Shown piece after piece: positions 29,108 through 38,602 of a DNA stretch of 64,000 bases. The stretch is from assembly GCF_025210605.1 (NCBI RefSeq), contig NZ_JAOARI010000014.1:1-64000 (forward strand), given 5' to 3'. Below the pieces are notes generated by a model. That model saw nothing but the letters and a program-made list of their open reading frames with translations. It was not told the origin of the DNA and made no database searches. Both the position numbers and the translations under genes were made by a program. Origin of the DNA: Halodesulfovibrio sp. Its GTDB lineage: Bacteria; Desulfobacterota; Desulfovibrionia; Desulfovibrionales; Desulfovibrionaceae. The first letter of the stretch is position 1. Each line of letters opens with the position of its first letter.

Positions 29108-30226
29108 TTAAAACATACGTTTCAGCAACGGTGCTTTTCTCAATACACCCGCCGTAAACATCCAACTTGCCGCCATTGAAAGCACCAGTATGACAGTTGA
29201 TTTGACATAAGTTGACCATGCCAGCGGAATAAACGCATATGCCAACCAGTACACAATCGGGGCATGCAAGTAATAAATACCATATGAGTTTTTTGAAGCA
29301 GAGCGCCAAAAAGCGCTTTTACCATTAACCCACGTGCTGAATACGGCACACAAGCCCATAAGTGAAGCAATACTGTATGTTGTAAAGGCGCAAGCTAGAA
29401 TAATCTGTTTTTGCCAAAGTGGAATAGGAGATGCCACAAAGCCTAAACGGACAGGAAGGTAAATAACCATAGTGAGGACAAAAAGCGGCAACCAGACGCG
29501 TTTTCGCGGACGGTATCCCTCTTGTGTAAACCATCCATATTTCCATGCCCACATGCCAAGAATAAAGAACACAACCAATTGCACTAGACGTTCTGGGCGG
29601 AAAGACAGGAGGTAACTTACGTACCAGTAATCCAAAGGAAAAAATTGTAACGCAATGAAAAAGCATGATGCGGAAACGCCAACGACGGCAGGAAAGAGCC
29701 AAAGCGGTGCCTGAGCTGGAGTGCGTGTTACATTACGCAACGCTGGAACGCACTTCCAAATTATTGTCAACGCCACAAATAGCCAAAAAAGAAGCGCCAG
29801 AAACCAGTAAACCGAGTGTTGGAACGCGTCTGTCCAAAAATAATGCGTCCAAAATGAATAGAGGTCTACCGGCATATTGCGGGAATACGGGTAACTGAAT
29901 GCAGTAGGAGGTGCTAAAAGAACAATGCCGAGCACCCATGGAATGAAAATGCGCCATGTTTTCTGTTGTAAAAATGAAACAACACCATGTCTCTGTAACG
30001 AAGGCAATGCAAAATATCCTGCGATAAAGAACATACAAGGCATTAAAGGAACATCTACCAGCACTACCAACTGTGTAAAATACAAGTTTGTAACCGGATT
30101 CACTACATACCACCAAACGGGAGGATACATCATGTAACAAATTGCAACATGGAGCACTACAACTCCCAAAATAATTACAGATCGAAGGTTATCCAGAAAA
30201 TATAAACGATTTTCTACCATTTTCAT
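29108..30226 (-). CDS. Acyltransferase 3 family membrane protein (OafA/YrhL-like)
   Basis: Protein of 372 residues with about ten membrane helices. The N-terminal RLYFLDNLRSVIILGVVVLH carries the characteristic Asp-x-x-Arg and His of acyltransferase-3 enzymes, which move acyl groups onto surface sugars or peptides from the cytoplasmic side. A late motif, SYGIYYLHAPIVYWL, is also typical. The acceptor is unknown. It probably shares a transcript with the downstream EamA gene. Confidence 0.88.
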   Translation of the reverse strand: MKMVENRLYFLDNLRSVIILGVVVLHVAICYMMYPPVWWYVVNPVTNLYFTQLVVLVDVPLMPCMFFIAGYFALPSLQRHGVVSFLQQKTWRIFIPWVLGIVLLAPPTAFSYPYSRNMPVDLYSFWTHYFWTDAFQHSVYWFLALLFWLFVALTIIWKCVPALRNVTRTPAQAPLWLFPAVVGVSASCFFIALQFFPLDYWYVSYLLSFRPERLVQLVVFFILGMWAWKYGWFTQEGYRPRKRVWLPLFVLTMVIYLPVRLGFVASPIPLWQKQIILACAFTTYSIASLMGLCAVFSTWVNGKSAFWRSASKNSYGIYYLHAPIVYWLAYAFIPLAWSTYVKSTVILVLSMAASWMFTAGVLRKAPLLKRMF

Positions 30227-30365
30227 TCCCTATTCTTTTGTTAATCTTACTACAATAAAACAATCCTTCTACATTTTTTTCCTATGTTATAGGAATAGAT
30301 ACGTTCAATTATATCAAATAGAAAAATAAAGAAAGTCTTTCATTAAATTTGCATATTAGAACACA

Positions 30366-30415
30366 TAAAAAAGAACTCCCGCGGTCTACTTTTTACATAG
30401 ATAGAACACGGGAGA
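30366..30415 (-). terminator. Terminator of the TSUP gene
   Basis: CTCCCG / CGGGAG stem with a long loop, followed on the minus strand by TTCTTTTTTA. The remaining intergenic DNA is AT-rich without a gene. Confidence 0.6.
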
Positions 30416-30485
30416 ACAGTTGCTTAAAAAAAATTAGCAGAGATATTTTAAAAAAGTGCACAAAAATGCACTCTCGCTGTTGTTT

Positions 30486-31232
30486 TTACACTAAAGCTGC
30501 AAATTGCACATACGCACTTTTTAAAATCATACATGCCATTACTGCAAGCATGCCGAATAAAACTTTGCGATACGCAAACTCCCCAATCTTTCTGGAGGCG
30601 AGAACGCCTAACCGCGCGCCAAGCATTACAGCTGGGGCAGCCGCAGCAAACAGGAGAACAGTTTCTTTTGTCTGGATGCCTGCATAAGTCTGCAACGAAA
30701 GGATTAATGCACCAGATACGATAAAGTAGCTGGCAATACTTGCCTTGATCGTATCTTTCTCCCACCCGGCAAGTGAGGTATAGACAATAGTCGGAGGTCC
30801 ACCCATGCCAACGGAAGAGCTAATCGCCGTGGAGCAGAAACCAGCTACTGCCCCCCATGCACTGTGCACTTTTCGAGGTTTTGCTCCTTCAAAAAACAGT
30901 CCCCACATTGCATAGATAAAAAGGAAAATTCCCATGCCCAACTTCAAGTAATGAGCAGGAAACTCCTGCATCATAGTAACACCAATAAGTGCCCCGGGAA
31001 CAGTGCCTATATAAATTGGCTTCAACTTCTGAAAGTCAATATTTTTGCGATACGTCCACGCCATTTGCAAACACAAGCTCATACCAACAATGGTACAACT
31101 AGGTACTGCAAGAGACAGTGGAACGGTGCTTGTAATAAGTGGCATAGCAATGAGTGCAGCACCAAATCCTGCAATACCATTGATAAATCCACCAATACCC
31201 CAGCACAGCGCTACAAAAAATAGATTTTCCAT
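30486..31232 (-). CDS. TSUP family (TauE/SafE) transporter
   Basis: Membrane protein of 248 residues with about eight helices. The duplicated TauE/SafE motif is seen as WGIGGFINGIAGFGAALIAMPLI and later AVAGFCSTAISSSVGMGGPPTIVY. The family moves sulfur-containing or organic anions (sulfite, sulfoacetate, thiosulfate). In a likely sulfate reducer a sulfur oxyanion or sulfonate is plausible, but no neighbouring gene shows the substrate. It is expressed alone. Confidence 0.9.
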   Translation of the reverse strand: MENLFFVALCWGIGGFINGIAGFGAALIAMPLITSTVPLSLAVPSCTIVGMSLCLQMAWTYRKNIDFQKLKPIYIGTVPGALIGVTMMQEFPAHYLKLGMGIFLFIYAMWGLFFEGAKPRKVHSAWGAVAGFCSTAISSSVGMGGPPTIVYTSLAGWEKDTIKASIASYFIVSGALILSLQTYAGIQTKETVLLFAAAAPAVMLGARLGVLASRKIGEFAYRKVLFGMLAVMACMILKSAYVQFAALV

Positions 31233-31488
31233 ATATTCTCCGTTGTCCGACAGCAGTCAGGACAGTTAAATGCAGCGCGCACTTTGGGCTAAAACAAAAA
31301 GAATGTTAAATACTAATTTGTGAGCTTTATCATAGCCTACACCTATAACTAAAAACTTTCGCAATCATTGAGTTTTTGTGAATTCTACCGATATACTCCC
31401 CCGTATCTCATTTACACCCTCCGACATCCTTCTTATAATTCGATGCTACATTCTCATATTTTTTAAACCTTCACGTTCTGGAATCATT

Positions 31489-32244
31489 ATGTATCTTCCT
31501 TTTGCAGCCCTGTTGGGACTCATTCTCGGTAGCTTTTATTCAGTATGTGCAAGCCGCTACGGAACCGAAAACACAATTTTCAAACCGTCACGTTCACGTT
31601 GCCCGCATTGTAAACACCAATTAACAATTCGTGAGAACATCCCTCTTATCAGCTTTATTCTACAAAAAGGGCGTTGCAGACATTGCAAAACCCGCATCCC
31701 GCTGTTCTATCCTCTTATTGAATTGACTTCGATGTGTTGGGCAGTGCTGGCAGCAATGCATACTTCCAGCCCAGCGGAATGGATAACGCTCATGGTCGTT
31801 GGCGGCATTTGCATTGTAGCGTCTGCAATTGACCTGCGTACGTTCTTGTTGCCAGACGTGCTTACATATTCAGGTGCGGTATTGGTACTGCTCGCGAGCT
31901 ACGCTGGTTTTCTCCAAGTGACATTCGTTGATGCGTTACTCGGTGCAGTTATCGGCGCTTTTGCACTTTGGGCTATTGCAGCACTCTATAAATTGATTCG
32001 CAAAATAGACGGGATGGGGCTTGGTGATGTGAAATTTATGTTCATGCTTGGCGCATTGGTAGGCTGGCAGCAGTTATCTATTCTCATTCTTGTGGCGTCC
32101 AGTTGTGCACTCGTTTTCTGCATTATCTCCCTGCGAGGAAAAAGTAACCTTGCCACCACGTATATTCCATTTGGTCCTTTCCTTGCGTCGGGTGCGCTCA
32201 TCACCTACCTGTTCGGAGAACAAATTATTGCTTTCCTCAGGTAA
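31489..32244 (+). CDS. pilD: Prepilin peptidase (type IV leader peptidase / methyltransferase)
   Basis: Membrane aspartyl protease of 251 residues. GLILGSFYSVCASRYG is the family opening. The cytoplasmic zinc-type pair CPHC and CRHC comes next. The two catalytic Asp residues are in ASAIDLRTFLLPD and GMGLGDVKF. It cleaves and usually N-methylates type IV pilins and type II secretion pseudopilins. The start is placed at ATG 31489, where homology to the family begins; the frame stays open upstream to 31378 but that part is not PilD-like. No pilus genes adjoin it. Confidence 0.9.
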   Translation: MYLPFAALLGLILGSFYSVCASRYGTENTIFKPSRSRCPHCKHQLTIRENIPLISFILQKGRCRHCKTRIPLFYPLIELTSMCWAVLAAMHTSSPAEWITLMVVGGICIVASAIDLRTFLLPDVLTYSGAVLVLLASYAGFLQVTFVDALLGAVIGAFALWAIAALYKLIRKIDGMGLGDVKFMFMLGALVGWQQLSILILVASSCALVFCIISLRGKSNLATTYIPFGPFLASGALITYLFGEQIIAFLR

Positions 32245-32417
32245 CAATTCACCCCAGTAAAAATCAGAATATTGTACAGTAATTTATTATTTTTTAACCA
32301 GTTTTTACGACATAACCAACGTTTAGCTCTGTCCTCCTCTACCGCAGTGTGCTAGACGTACGAATCAAATCTTTCATTTTCAGAAACTTTAATCAGTAAT
32401 GATTACTAGATGTTAAC

Positions 32418-32464
32418 GCAGCACAAGGGTTTACCTGCACCTCTATCCTTTGTGCTGCTTTTGA
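32418..32464 (+). terminator. Intrinsic terminator beyond the prepilin peptidase gene
   Basis: GCAGCACAAGG / CCTTTGTGCTGC stem (one bulge) followed by TTTTG, about 175 bp after the stop. The DNA between holds no gene. Confidence 0.7.
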
Positions 32465-32545
32465 ATACCTATATTGGTATTCATGACCGGAGGCATTATG
32501 GATATGTTCACGCCATATCCAGTGTGTCTCCGGTCACCTTTTCAA

Positions 32546-33634
32546 CTACTTATGACAAAGGTAGTGGCTGTTAAAAGCATCTTCTGGAATTGCATATTCT
32601 TCAACAGAACTGAAACCAGCGGCATAGCACAGATCAAGTGCCTGCTCGCGCCCCCACATCATCCCAAGCCCCATACCATTATCCACCAGCCCCACAGGCA
32701 TGCAATGCATCAGGCTCACGGTGTATAAAAACATGCCCATGGGATGTTTCTTATTTTGCACAACAGAAGAGCTCGCAGTTATATCCACCATGGAAAATAC
32801 ACCTTCAGGCTTCAACATCATTTGAATATTTTTCAACGCTTCAAATGGGCGAGTAAGATCATGGATCACATCAAACGCCATGATATAATCAAACTGTTCG
32901 GCTTCAACGACCTCTGCCCCTGCATCCTGTAAAACAAACTGAACGTTTTTCAATCCAAGATTTGCAGCCTGTTGCTGTGCTTTTTCAATACTCGCCTCCG
33001 AAATATCAAATCCCACAAAAGTCGATTCTGGAAATGCTTTAGCCATTAACTGAAGAACAACCCCGTCTGCACAGCCCATATCGCAAACATGAATTCCCTT
33101 CCGCAATCGTTCGACTATGACACCATCCATAACTGACGGTAGAAACGTTTCAACAAGCATCTGCTCATGCTTGGCGTTAGCAAGCTCCTCCATAAATGAG
33201 TAGAAATAGCTGTAATTTTCATAGCCGATGCCTTCACCTGTCTGCATGCCTGAAACAACTTGATTCAAGCTTGATTGCGTCAACAAAGGTATTTCCTGCG
33301 TATATACCCCCATATTAGAGTTCCCCCCGCTACGAGTCAGCAACGGTAGGTATTCTTTGGGCAAAAAGTACAACTCCTCCCCGTCAGCTTCTGTTTCACT
33401 AACCTCCACTATCCCGCCGGAAACCATCACCCCAAGCCACTCTTGCAGATACCTTTCGTTCAACCCACCTTGAAGGGCTATCGCCTCGCAAGACGCCGGA
33501 GCATCAAATTTTCCCAGCGCCTCAAATGCACCAGAAGCATACCCGATTCCCATAGCAGCATTCAGTGCACCGTAATTTAAAATATCGCAGAGCTTTTGAC
33601 TAAATTCTGCTGTTTTTTCTTCTGACATCCCCAT
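32546..33634 (-). CDS. SAM-dependent methyltransferase with N-terminal winged helix
   Basis: Protein of 362 residues. Residues about 10-100 resemble the winged-helix dimerisation domain of small-molecule O-methyltransferases (GLNERYLQEWLGVMVSGGIVEV). The catalytic domain has motif I VCDMGCADG, an acidic residue in TFVGFDISEASIEKA, and FDYIMAFDVIHDL. The layout matches a widespread class of two-domain methyltransferases of unknown substrate. Start ATG 33634 follows GGAG. It stands alone, so context gives no hint of the substrate. Confidence 0.85.
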   Translation of the reverse strand: MGMSEEKTAEFSQKLCDILNYGALNAAMGIGYASGAFEALGKFDAPASCEAIALQGGLNERYLQEWLGVMVSGGIVEVSETEADGEELYFLPKEYLPLLTRSGGNSNMGVYTQEIPLLTQSSLNQVVSGMQTGEGIGYENYSYFYSFMEELANAKHEQMLVETFLPSVMDGVIVERLRKGIHVCDMGCADGVVLQLMAKAFPESTFVGFDISEASIEKAQQQAANLGLKNVQFVLQDAGAEVVEAEQFDYIMAFDVIHDLTRPFEALKNIQMMLKPEGVFSMVDITASSSVVQNKKHPMGMFLYTVSLMHCMPVGLVDNGMGLGMMWGREQALDLCYAAGFSSVEEYAIPEDAFNSHYLCHK

Positions 33635-34174
33635 CCAGACATCTCCTCAAAATTATAATAACTATGCTTTTTTCATGAATCCACAGCAGGTTGCCGTATT
33701 CCACATTCGGGTGCAACACTTTACAAGCAGTGCCCTTTAAGAAGTCTCACACAATGGCAAACGTACCCAACCCTATCCGTATTTAAAAAAGGGAAGTCGT
33801 ACCATTTTTTTCATATCCAATAAAAAAGTTGAGCATTCAAAATATGAGCTAATTTCTAATACTATCCCCCATCAGTTCCCCCCGCTCGCTTTTTTCATAA
33901 TCCCGTCGTATAATCGTAACTTCCCACGATACGCTAACAGTTATAATGCTGCCCTTCATATAGTTCTCTACACTACTGATAGGTTGCATAAAGAATTTTA
34001 CAAATGTTCTACACATATTCTATTTCTTGTGGTACGTAGTTATCTAACATTTAGAGATGTTATGAGTAAAAAAAGTTTCTGTGACAATATTCTGCGATAA
34101 AAATATCAGCACAGCGCAATTACTGCGAAACAAACTTTTTTACTTAATGAGCAACAAAAAGTCCGTATTCTCGT
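33635..34174. other. Noncoding AT-rich stretch
   Basis: About 540 bp without a reading frame I would call a gene and without an obvious repeat or terminator. It probably carries the promoter of the methyltransferase gene and of the RNA candidate that follows. Confidence 0.5.
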
Positions 34175-34372
34175 TAACACTGAATAATGCATTGATTATA
34201 AGGCACGCATTGTAAAAAATGCGCCAGCAACACCCCACGTTCAATGCAAAGCATATGACAAGCAGCATTCGTCCAGCTGCAACGGCATTGCTTTATCTAC
34301 GCGCTCAGTGTTCACGCAAATACGAACCAATAGAGAAGCAGAAGCACCCACTTCTGCTTCTCTACTTTTTTC
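34175..34372 (+). ncRNA. Candidate structured small RNA with terminator, family unknown
   Basis: AACACTGA (34176-34183) pairs with TCAGTGTT (34305-34312) to close a domain that contains a hairpin around GGCACGCATT/AATGCGCC (34211-34233) and further paired segments. A perfect 13-bp terminator stem AGAGAAGCAGAAG/CTTCTGCTTCTCT (34332-34363) with a T-run follows. No gene lies upstream on this strand, so the terminator must end an RNA made here. Pairing is seen; the RNA is inferred. Confidence 0.45.
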
Positions 34373-34491
34373 AACAATGCTGATTTGTTACTCACATCTT
34401 CCTATCTTGATCTCACAACCGATCTTCTATAAATATACTTTTTGCCATACTTCATTCACGTACAGTGTCGATATACCAAGGAGCCGATACT

Positions 34492-34926
34492 ATGAGCGCA
34501 ACAACCGTAGAACATGCACGCTTCCGTTTTAGATGTGAATCACTGAAAATAGAAGAACATGCCAATGCAATCAAAGAATCATTAGCTAAAACCAAAGGCG
34601 TAGTTGAGGTTGCAGTTAACAAGCGAGTTGGCAGCATTCTTGTTCTTTTCGATCAGGCAGCAGTAAGCGCCGATAAGCTTTTCTGCAAAATCGCTGAAGG
34701 TCTGGGATTAGAGCCGGAACAGATCAAAAGTAAACTGAGCAGCTTTAACCGTGCTGTAATTGGAAGAAGCGGAAGAAGAGTTGTAAAAAGAGGTTTACTC
34801 TGCGCTGGTGCTACCACACTTGCGTTACTGGCTTTTTCTGAAAAAGGACACGCAGTTGCTGGTGGCGTATGGCTGACCCTGATGGCTGCCCATCTTTACC
34901 AAAATAAGCGAACTCTTTTTTCATAG
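34492..34926 (+). CDS. Cysteine-free HMA-like domain protein with membrane tail (ferrosome-locus candidate)
   Basis: Protein of 144 residues. Residues about 8-80 look like a heavy-metal-associated ferredoxin fold (ARFRFRCESLKIEEHANAI, then a strand SILVLFD) but lack the CxxC metal site. A C-terminal hydrophobic region (LCAGATTLALLAF, AVAGGVWLTLMAAHLY) suggests a membrane anchor. ATG 34492 follows AAGGAG. It converges on the P-type ATPase gene and shares a bidirectional terminator with it. The fold resembles the N-terminus of that ATPase and the 102-aa protein at 38603-38911, suggesting one system. Confidence 0.7.
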   Translation: MSATTVEHARFRFRCESLKIEEHANAIKESLAKTKGVVEVAVNKRVGSILVLFDQAAVSADKLFCKIAEGLGLEPEQIKSKLSSFNRAVIGRSGRRVVKRGLLCAGATTLALLAFSEKGHAVAGGVWLTLMAAHLYQNKRTLFS

Positions 34927-35102
34927 GATGTTTTTGAATTGTATTGCTGCACAGCTGTCATGTTTTTTTCCTTAATGAACAATCTGTAAAATTTTGCTTT
35001 GACGTAGCCCCGCTACACCTGCATTTTTTTACTTCTATCTTGTAAGGGAAAAGACAGCCTGCCATTTCTGCACATACAATGAAAAATTCACGTTGGACAA
35101 AA

Positions 35103-35142
35103 TAAAAAAACATGCGACGATTGCCGCATGTTTTTTTATTTC
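35103..35142. terminator. Bidirectional terminator between the HMA-like gene and the ATPase gene
   Basis: AAAAAACATGCG / CGCATGTTTTTT stem, with T-runs on both strands, between convergent genes. Confidence 0.88.
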
Positions 35143-35157
35143 TGATAAGAGCGCAAA

Positions 35158-37293
35158 TTACGCGTCTTTCCGTTCCGGTAACATCGGGCGCATTGAGTGT
35201 ACGCATGTGAGAACAGTACCGGAATTATGCAAAAGCGCCATGAGAGCCGGAGTAATCAGCCCCGTCACACCCAATCCGATAAACAGAGTATTACTTGCAA
35301 CAATAAACATAAAGTTGCGCTTAATACGCCGCATAACGCGCTTTGAGACTTCCATTGCGTCGGTAAGGCTATCCAGACGTTCACCAGTAAGCATAATGTC
35401 GCAAGCCTCACGTGCAATGTCTGCCCCGTGCTTCATCGATACACCTACATCAGCTGTGGTAAGCGCAGCGGAATCGTTAATACCATCGCCGACCATTGCA
35501 ACGGTGTAGCCTTCAGATCGCAGGCTGGTAATCAGCTCTGTTTTTTCGTCCGGCAATGCCTGTGCATAGTATTCGTTGATACGCAGATCAGCCGCAACAG
35601 ATGCAGCAGTATCTTCACCGTCACCTGTCAGCATAATGATACGCTCAACATCCATGCCTTCCAGATTACGAATAAACTGCTCTGCGTCTTCGCGGACTGG
35701 GTCTTTAATGGCAAGAACACCGGCTAGCTCTCCTCCGCATGCAAAATACAGCAAGGAAAGCCCTGCACCAGAGCACTCTGCAATAACATCCTCTGCACCT
35801 TCAAATGAAATATGTTCATCTTCATGTACAAAATGCTTGCTGCCCAAAACTGTGCGCTGCCCATCAAGCGTTGTGGCTATACCATGAGCAAGAATGTATT
35901 CGACCTCTGCATGATCCTCAGAATGAACAAGTCCCTCTTCATCTGCTTTTCGCACAACGGCATCCGCAACGGGATGCGGGAAATGTTCTTCCATGCAGGC
36001 AGCCTGTTGTAATACAAACTCTTCGCTGAAGCCGTTAAGTGCGCACACTTGTACAACCTCTGGACGCGCCTCTGTAAGCGTACCTGTTTTATCCAGAACT
36101 ATAGCATCAAGTTTTGAAAGATGTTCAAGATACTTGCCGCCTTTGATTACAGCACCATTATGTGCAGCTTCCAGCATTGCAGAGCGAACAGCAAGCGGCG
36201 TTGCCAGCTTAATAGCGCAGGAATAATCCGCAAGCAGTACTGCTGCCGCTTGCGTTGCATTGCGGGTTACCGCATAGACAATTCCAGACAGAATAAAGGA
36301 GAATGGAACAATTTTATCTGCCATTTTCACGGCTTGGCTGTGTATGTCCGCTTTACGATCATCAGATTCTGTCAAGATTTTCGCAATCTTGGCAAAACGA
36401 GTTTCATCGCCGACAGATTCGGCGTATATGATAATACGCCCCTCTTCTACAACTGTTCCAGAGTAAACTTCACTCTGCACGCTTTTCTCTACAGCAAGCG
36501 GTTCGCCTGTCATTGAGGACTGGTTTACAAGGGCTGTACCCTCTGCAACAATGCCATCAACAGGAATGCGCGCACCGGAGCGAACAACAACAAGGTCACC
36601 GACAACAAGCTCATCCGGAGAAACCGCAACAGGCTCATCATCTCGCATAACCCAAACAGGCTTTTTATCACCGCAGAACAATGCAGCTATGTCACTGCGA
36701 GATTTTTCTTTTGTCCATTCTTCGAGAGTTTCGCTAATATCGAGCAATAAGTTAATCGTGCCCGCCGTATTAAAATCACGCATGGCAAGCGCGGAGCCTA
36801 CAGCAGCAGCGTCAAGAACATTCACATCAAGCTTACGCTGACCTAATGACTTTAACCCTTCCCATATAAGCGGGGCAACGTTGAAAGCCGTCCAGTAAGG
36901 ACGGATTGTTGCAGGCATAAACATGCGGGTCATATAATGGTTTATGACCTTTTTAGAGATGACCCATACGGGGTTTTCCACATGCTCTTCAGACTGCGCT
37001 ACACCTTCTGCCACAGGAACCAATTCACCGCATGCACCATCTGCATCTGACTCAACAAACGTTGAAGACAAGGTATGCGCCATACCGTCAATGACGCCAA
37101 CAAGCAGGTCTGTCAGTTCTCTATTTTTTTCAAAGAGTAATAATCCGCGCTTTGTGCGAGGGTTATATTCTACTGCAACATCAGTTTTAATCGTATCGAG
37201 CGCTTTTTCAGCTTGCTGCTGTAAATATTGTACCGCAGCAGGACTTTGCGCCGCAAACCGGATTCGTCCCGGAAAACTTCGTATAACCGTCAT
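35158..37293 (-). CDS. P1B-type ATPase with SCA membrane motif, FezB-like (putative ferrosome ATPase)
   Basis: Pump of 711 residues. An N-terminal HMA-like domain (about 1-60) with PGRIR at residues 8-12 has no CxxC. The core shows the TGE motif (SSMTGEPLAV), the phosphorylated Asp401 in DKTGTLT, a His-Pro motif (EHFPHPVADA) and GDGINDSAAL. The membrane metal motif is DYSCAIKLATP (SCA at 358-360) instead of CPC, which I associate with the P1B-6 class. FezB, the ATPase needed for ferrosome iron-storage organelles, is P1B-6. It is last in a Fur-box operon with three small proteins. Iron as substrate is inferred from class and context. Confidence 0.85.
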   Translation of the reverse strand: MTVIRSFPGRIRFAAQSPAAVQYLQQQAEKALDTIKTDVAVEYNPRTKRGLLLFEKNRELTDLLVGVIDGMAHTLSSTFVESDADGACGELVPVAEGVAQSEEHVENPVWVISKKVINHYMTRMFMPATIRPYWTAFNVAPLIWEGLKSLGQRKLDVNVLDAAAVGSALAMRDFNTAGTINLLLDISETLEEWTKEKSRSDIAALFCGDKKPVWVMRDDEPVAVSPDELVVGDLVVVRSGARIPVDGIVAEGTALVNQSSMTGEPLAVEKSVQSEVYSGTVVEEGRIIIYAESVGDETRFAKIAKILTESDDRKADIHSQAVKMADKIVPFSFILSGIVYAVTRNATQAAAVLLADYSCAIKLATPLAVRSAMLEAAHNGAVIKGGKYLEHLSKLDAIVLDKTGTLTEARPEVVQVCALNGFSEEFVLQQAACMEEHFPHPVADAVVRKADEEGLVHSEDHAEVEYILAHGIATTLDGQRTVLGSKHFVHEDEHISFEGAEDVIAECSGAGLSLLYFACGGELAGVLAIKDPVREDAEQFIRNLEGMDVERIIMLTGDGEDTAASVAADLRINEYYAQALPDEKTELITSLRSEGYTVAMVGDGINDSAALTTADVGVSMKHGADIAREACDIMLTGERLDSLTDAMEVSKRVMRRIKRNFMFIVASNTLFIGLGVTGLITPALMALLHNSGTVLTCVHSMRPMLPERKDA

Positions 37294-37356
37294 CTATTCT
37301 CCGCCACTCGTTGTGCGTGTGCACCAGTCTCACACAATATCCGTGCGAATGAATTA

Positions 37357-37716
37357 CTAAGCCTTGCCGGTTTCAGAATCCGTAACGCTTTCCTCATCTG
37401 CTTCAGAAACGTCTTCAGACGCAATGTCAATTTCAACATCAGCAACTGCTTCCACTTCTTCCTGTTCAGCAACGTCCTGTGCACAAGCTTCAGCAGCTTC
37501 TTTTTCCTGCTCAGCTTTGTACTTTAATTCTGCCATGTAATCTTCAATGTCTTCTTTCACAGTTTCTACACGACCAAGCACGTTTTCTGCCAAGCCGCAG
37601 CCACCGTTAATCATGCCGGAAACAAGCTCCTGCCCTTTTCCGGTTTTAACCATAGCCAGCCCAGCAGCTCCAAGCACTGCACCTGCGAAGAAATACGCTA
37701 ATCTGTTTACAGCCAT
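37357..37716 (-). CDS. Membrane-anchored acidic protein, 119 aa (ferrosome-locus candidate)
   Basis: The N-terminal hydrophobic segment YFFAGAVLGAAGLAMVKTG, with small residues in a glycine-zipper-like pattern, anchors it. A helical middle (VKEDIEDYMAELKYKAEQEKEA) and a very acidic tail rich in Glu, Asp and Val follow. Such acidic tails can bind cations, and an iron-related role is conceivable but inferred. The ATG overlaps the stop of the preceding gene (TAATG), so translation is coupled. It lies between the 66-aa membrane protein and the P-type ATPase. Confidence 0.72.
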   Translation of the reverse strand: MAVNRLAYFFAGAVLGAAGLAMVKTGKGQELVSGMINGGCGLAENVLGRVETVKEDIEDYMAELKYKAEQEKEAAEACAQDVAEQEEVEAVADVEIDIASEDVSEADEESVTDSETGKA

Positions 37717-37916
37717 TATTTAACACCTTCCTCTTTAGACTGGGAAACAAGGTCTCCCATTTCTTCTACTTGTTTTTCGACAAGCTCTTTGCCTTTATCA
37801 AGAGCTACATCTAATAACTCATGAAGCTCATCTCTATTTTTCCATGCCAGATAGCCAACAGCACCAACAGCTGCTCCGGCTGCCACTAACAAAATTTTTT
37901 CTGAAAGTTCTTTCAT
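37716..37916 (-). CDS. Small membrane protein, 66 aa (ferrosome-locus candidate)
   Basis: Starts MKELSEKILLVAAGAAVGAVGYLAWKNRDEL. A Gly/Ala-rich hydrophobic helix is followed by an amphipathic charged helix (DKGKELVEKQVEEMGDLVSQSKE). ATG 37916 is preceded by GGGGAG; the longer frame to 38033 has no such site. Its 3' end overlaps the next gene. The arrangement resembles YtxH-like small membrane proteins. It probably inserts in the same membrane as the ATPase. Confidence 0.7.
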   Translation of the reverse strand: MKELSEKILLVAAGAAVGAVGYLAWKNRDELHELLDVALDKGKELVEKQVEEMGDLVSQSKEEGVK

Positions 37917-38026
37917 AAGCAAAATCTCCCCACTAGATAAAAAAAGAGTCTTTGCGATATATTTTACCGCAAAGACTTCACAACAAAAAGTATCGTCTCG
38001 AGATCTGCTAACATTATAAAAATGAA

Positions 38027-38305
38027 TTAGCAATTTTGAAGCAATGTTTTCTTATTATATCCTTGATTTGCAGCGATTTTATTCATGAATACATTCAAAA
38101 AACCATGGCAGACGGCCTGTCCAACACCAAGGTTAAACTGGTTACAAATCATAACTCCGCAAAGAGAGAGCAGCAGCCCGTAGTCTCGGCAACGCGAACG
38201 TTTTTTTAGTGCACAAACGGAACAGGCAGGTGTGGTTGGATCAAAGTCCAACTTGTCACACTGCGCTGCAAATCGTCTTGCTTTTTCTTGAATGTATTTA
38301 TCCAT
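38027..38305 (-). CDS. Small cysteine-containing protein, 92 aa, first gene of the Fur-box operon
   Basis: Starts MDKYIQEKARRFAAQCDKLD after GGGAGA. It contains CSVC (CSVCALKKRSRC) and further Cys, then a hydrophobic stretch LLLSLCGVMICN and a C-terminal helix. The Cys cluster could hold a metal, which is inference. It is the first gene behind the promoter with the Fur box, 110 bp upstream of the 66-aa gene. The family is not recognised. Confidence 0.62.
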   Translation of the reverse strand: MDKYIQEKARRFAAQCDKLDFDPTTPACSVCALKKRSRCRDYGLLLSLCGVMICNQFNLGVGQAVCHGFLNVFMNKIAANQGYNKKTLLQNC

Positions 38306-38332
38306 GAATTTTCTCCCAATCTCTTCATCCCT

Positions 38333-38360
38333 TTCTAATGAAAACGATTATCATCGTCAA
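38333..38360 (-). promoter_or_regulatory. Fur box inside a sigma-70 promoter
   Basis: GAAAACGATTATCATCGTC (38340-38358) matches 14 of 19 positions of the Fur consensus GATAATGATAATCATTATC. On the minus strand TTGACG (38355-38360) and TAGAAA (38333-38338) are spaced 17 bp, so the box fills the -35/-10 spacer. Iron repression of the operon 38305 to 35158 is the natural reading. Confidence 0.75.
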
Positions 38361-38370
38361 CATTTTTATA

Positions 38371-38407
38371 TAAAAAAAACCCTGTCTTCGTAGAAAAAGA
38401 CAGGGCT
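38371..38407 (-). terminator. Intrinsic terminator after the 102-aa HMA-like gene
   Basis: CCCTGTCTT / AAGACAGGG stem with eight T on the minus strand. It separates the upstream pair (39650-38603) from the Fur-box operon. Confidence 0.9.
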
Positions 38408-38602
38408 GTGAGACAGGAAAGATCTACTTAGGATATGTTTTTACATTGTATGCACAGGAATGCTCGTTAGCTTTTTCTCCATGCAAAGCAAAAGTGAAAA
38501 TATATTCTAGAGATAGCAAAGCTACGTCGAAACTAATTACTTGCTGGATAGTACCTTAATAGGAAAAAGCAAGCAGCACAAACTTACAAGTAACAACATC
38601 CC

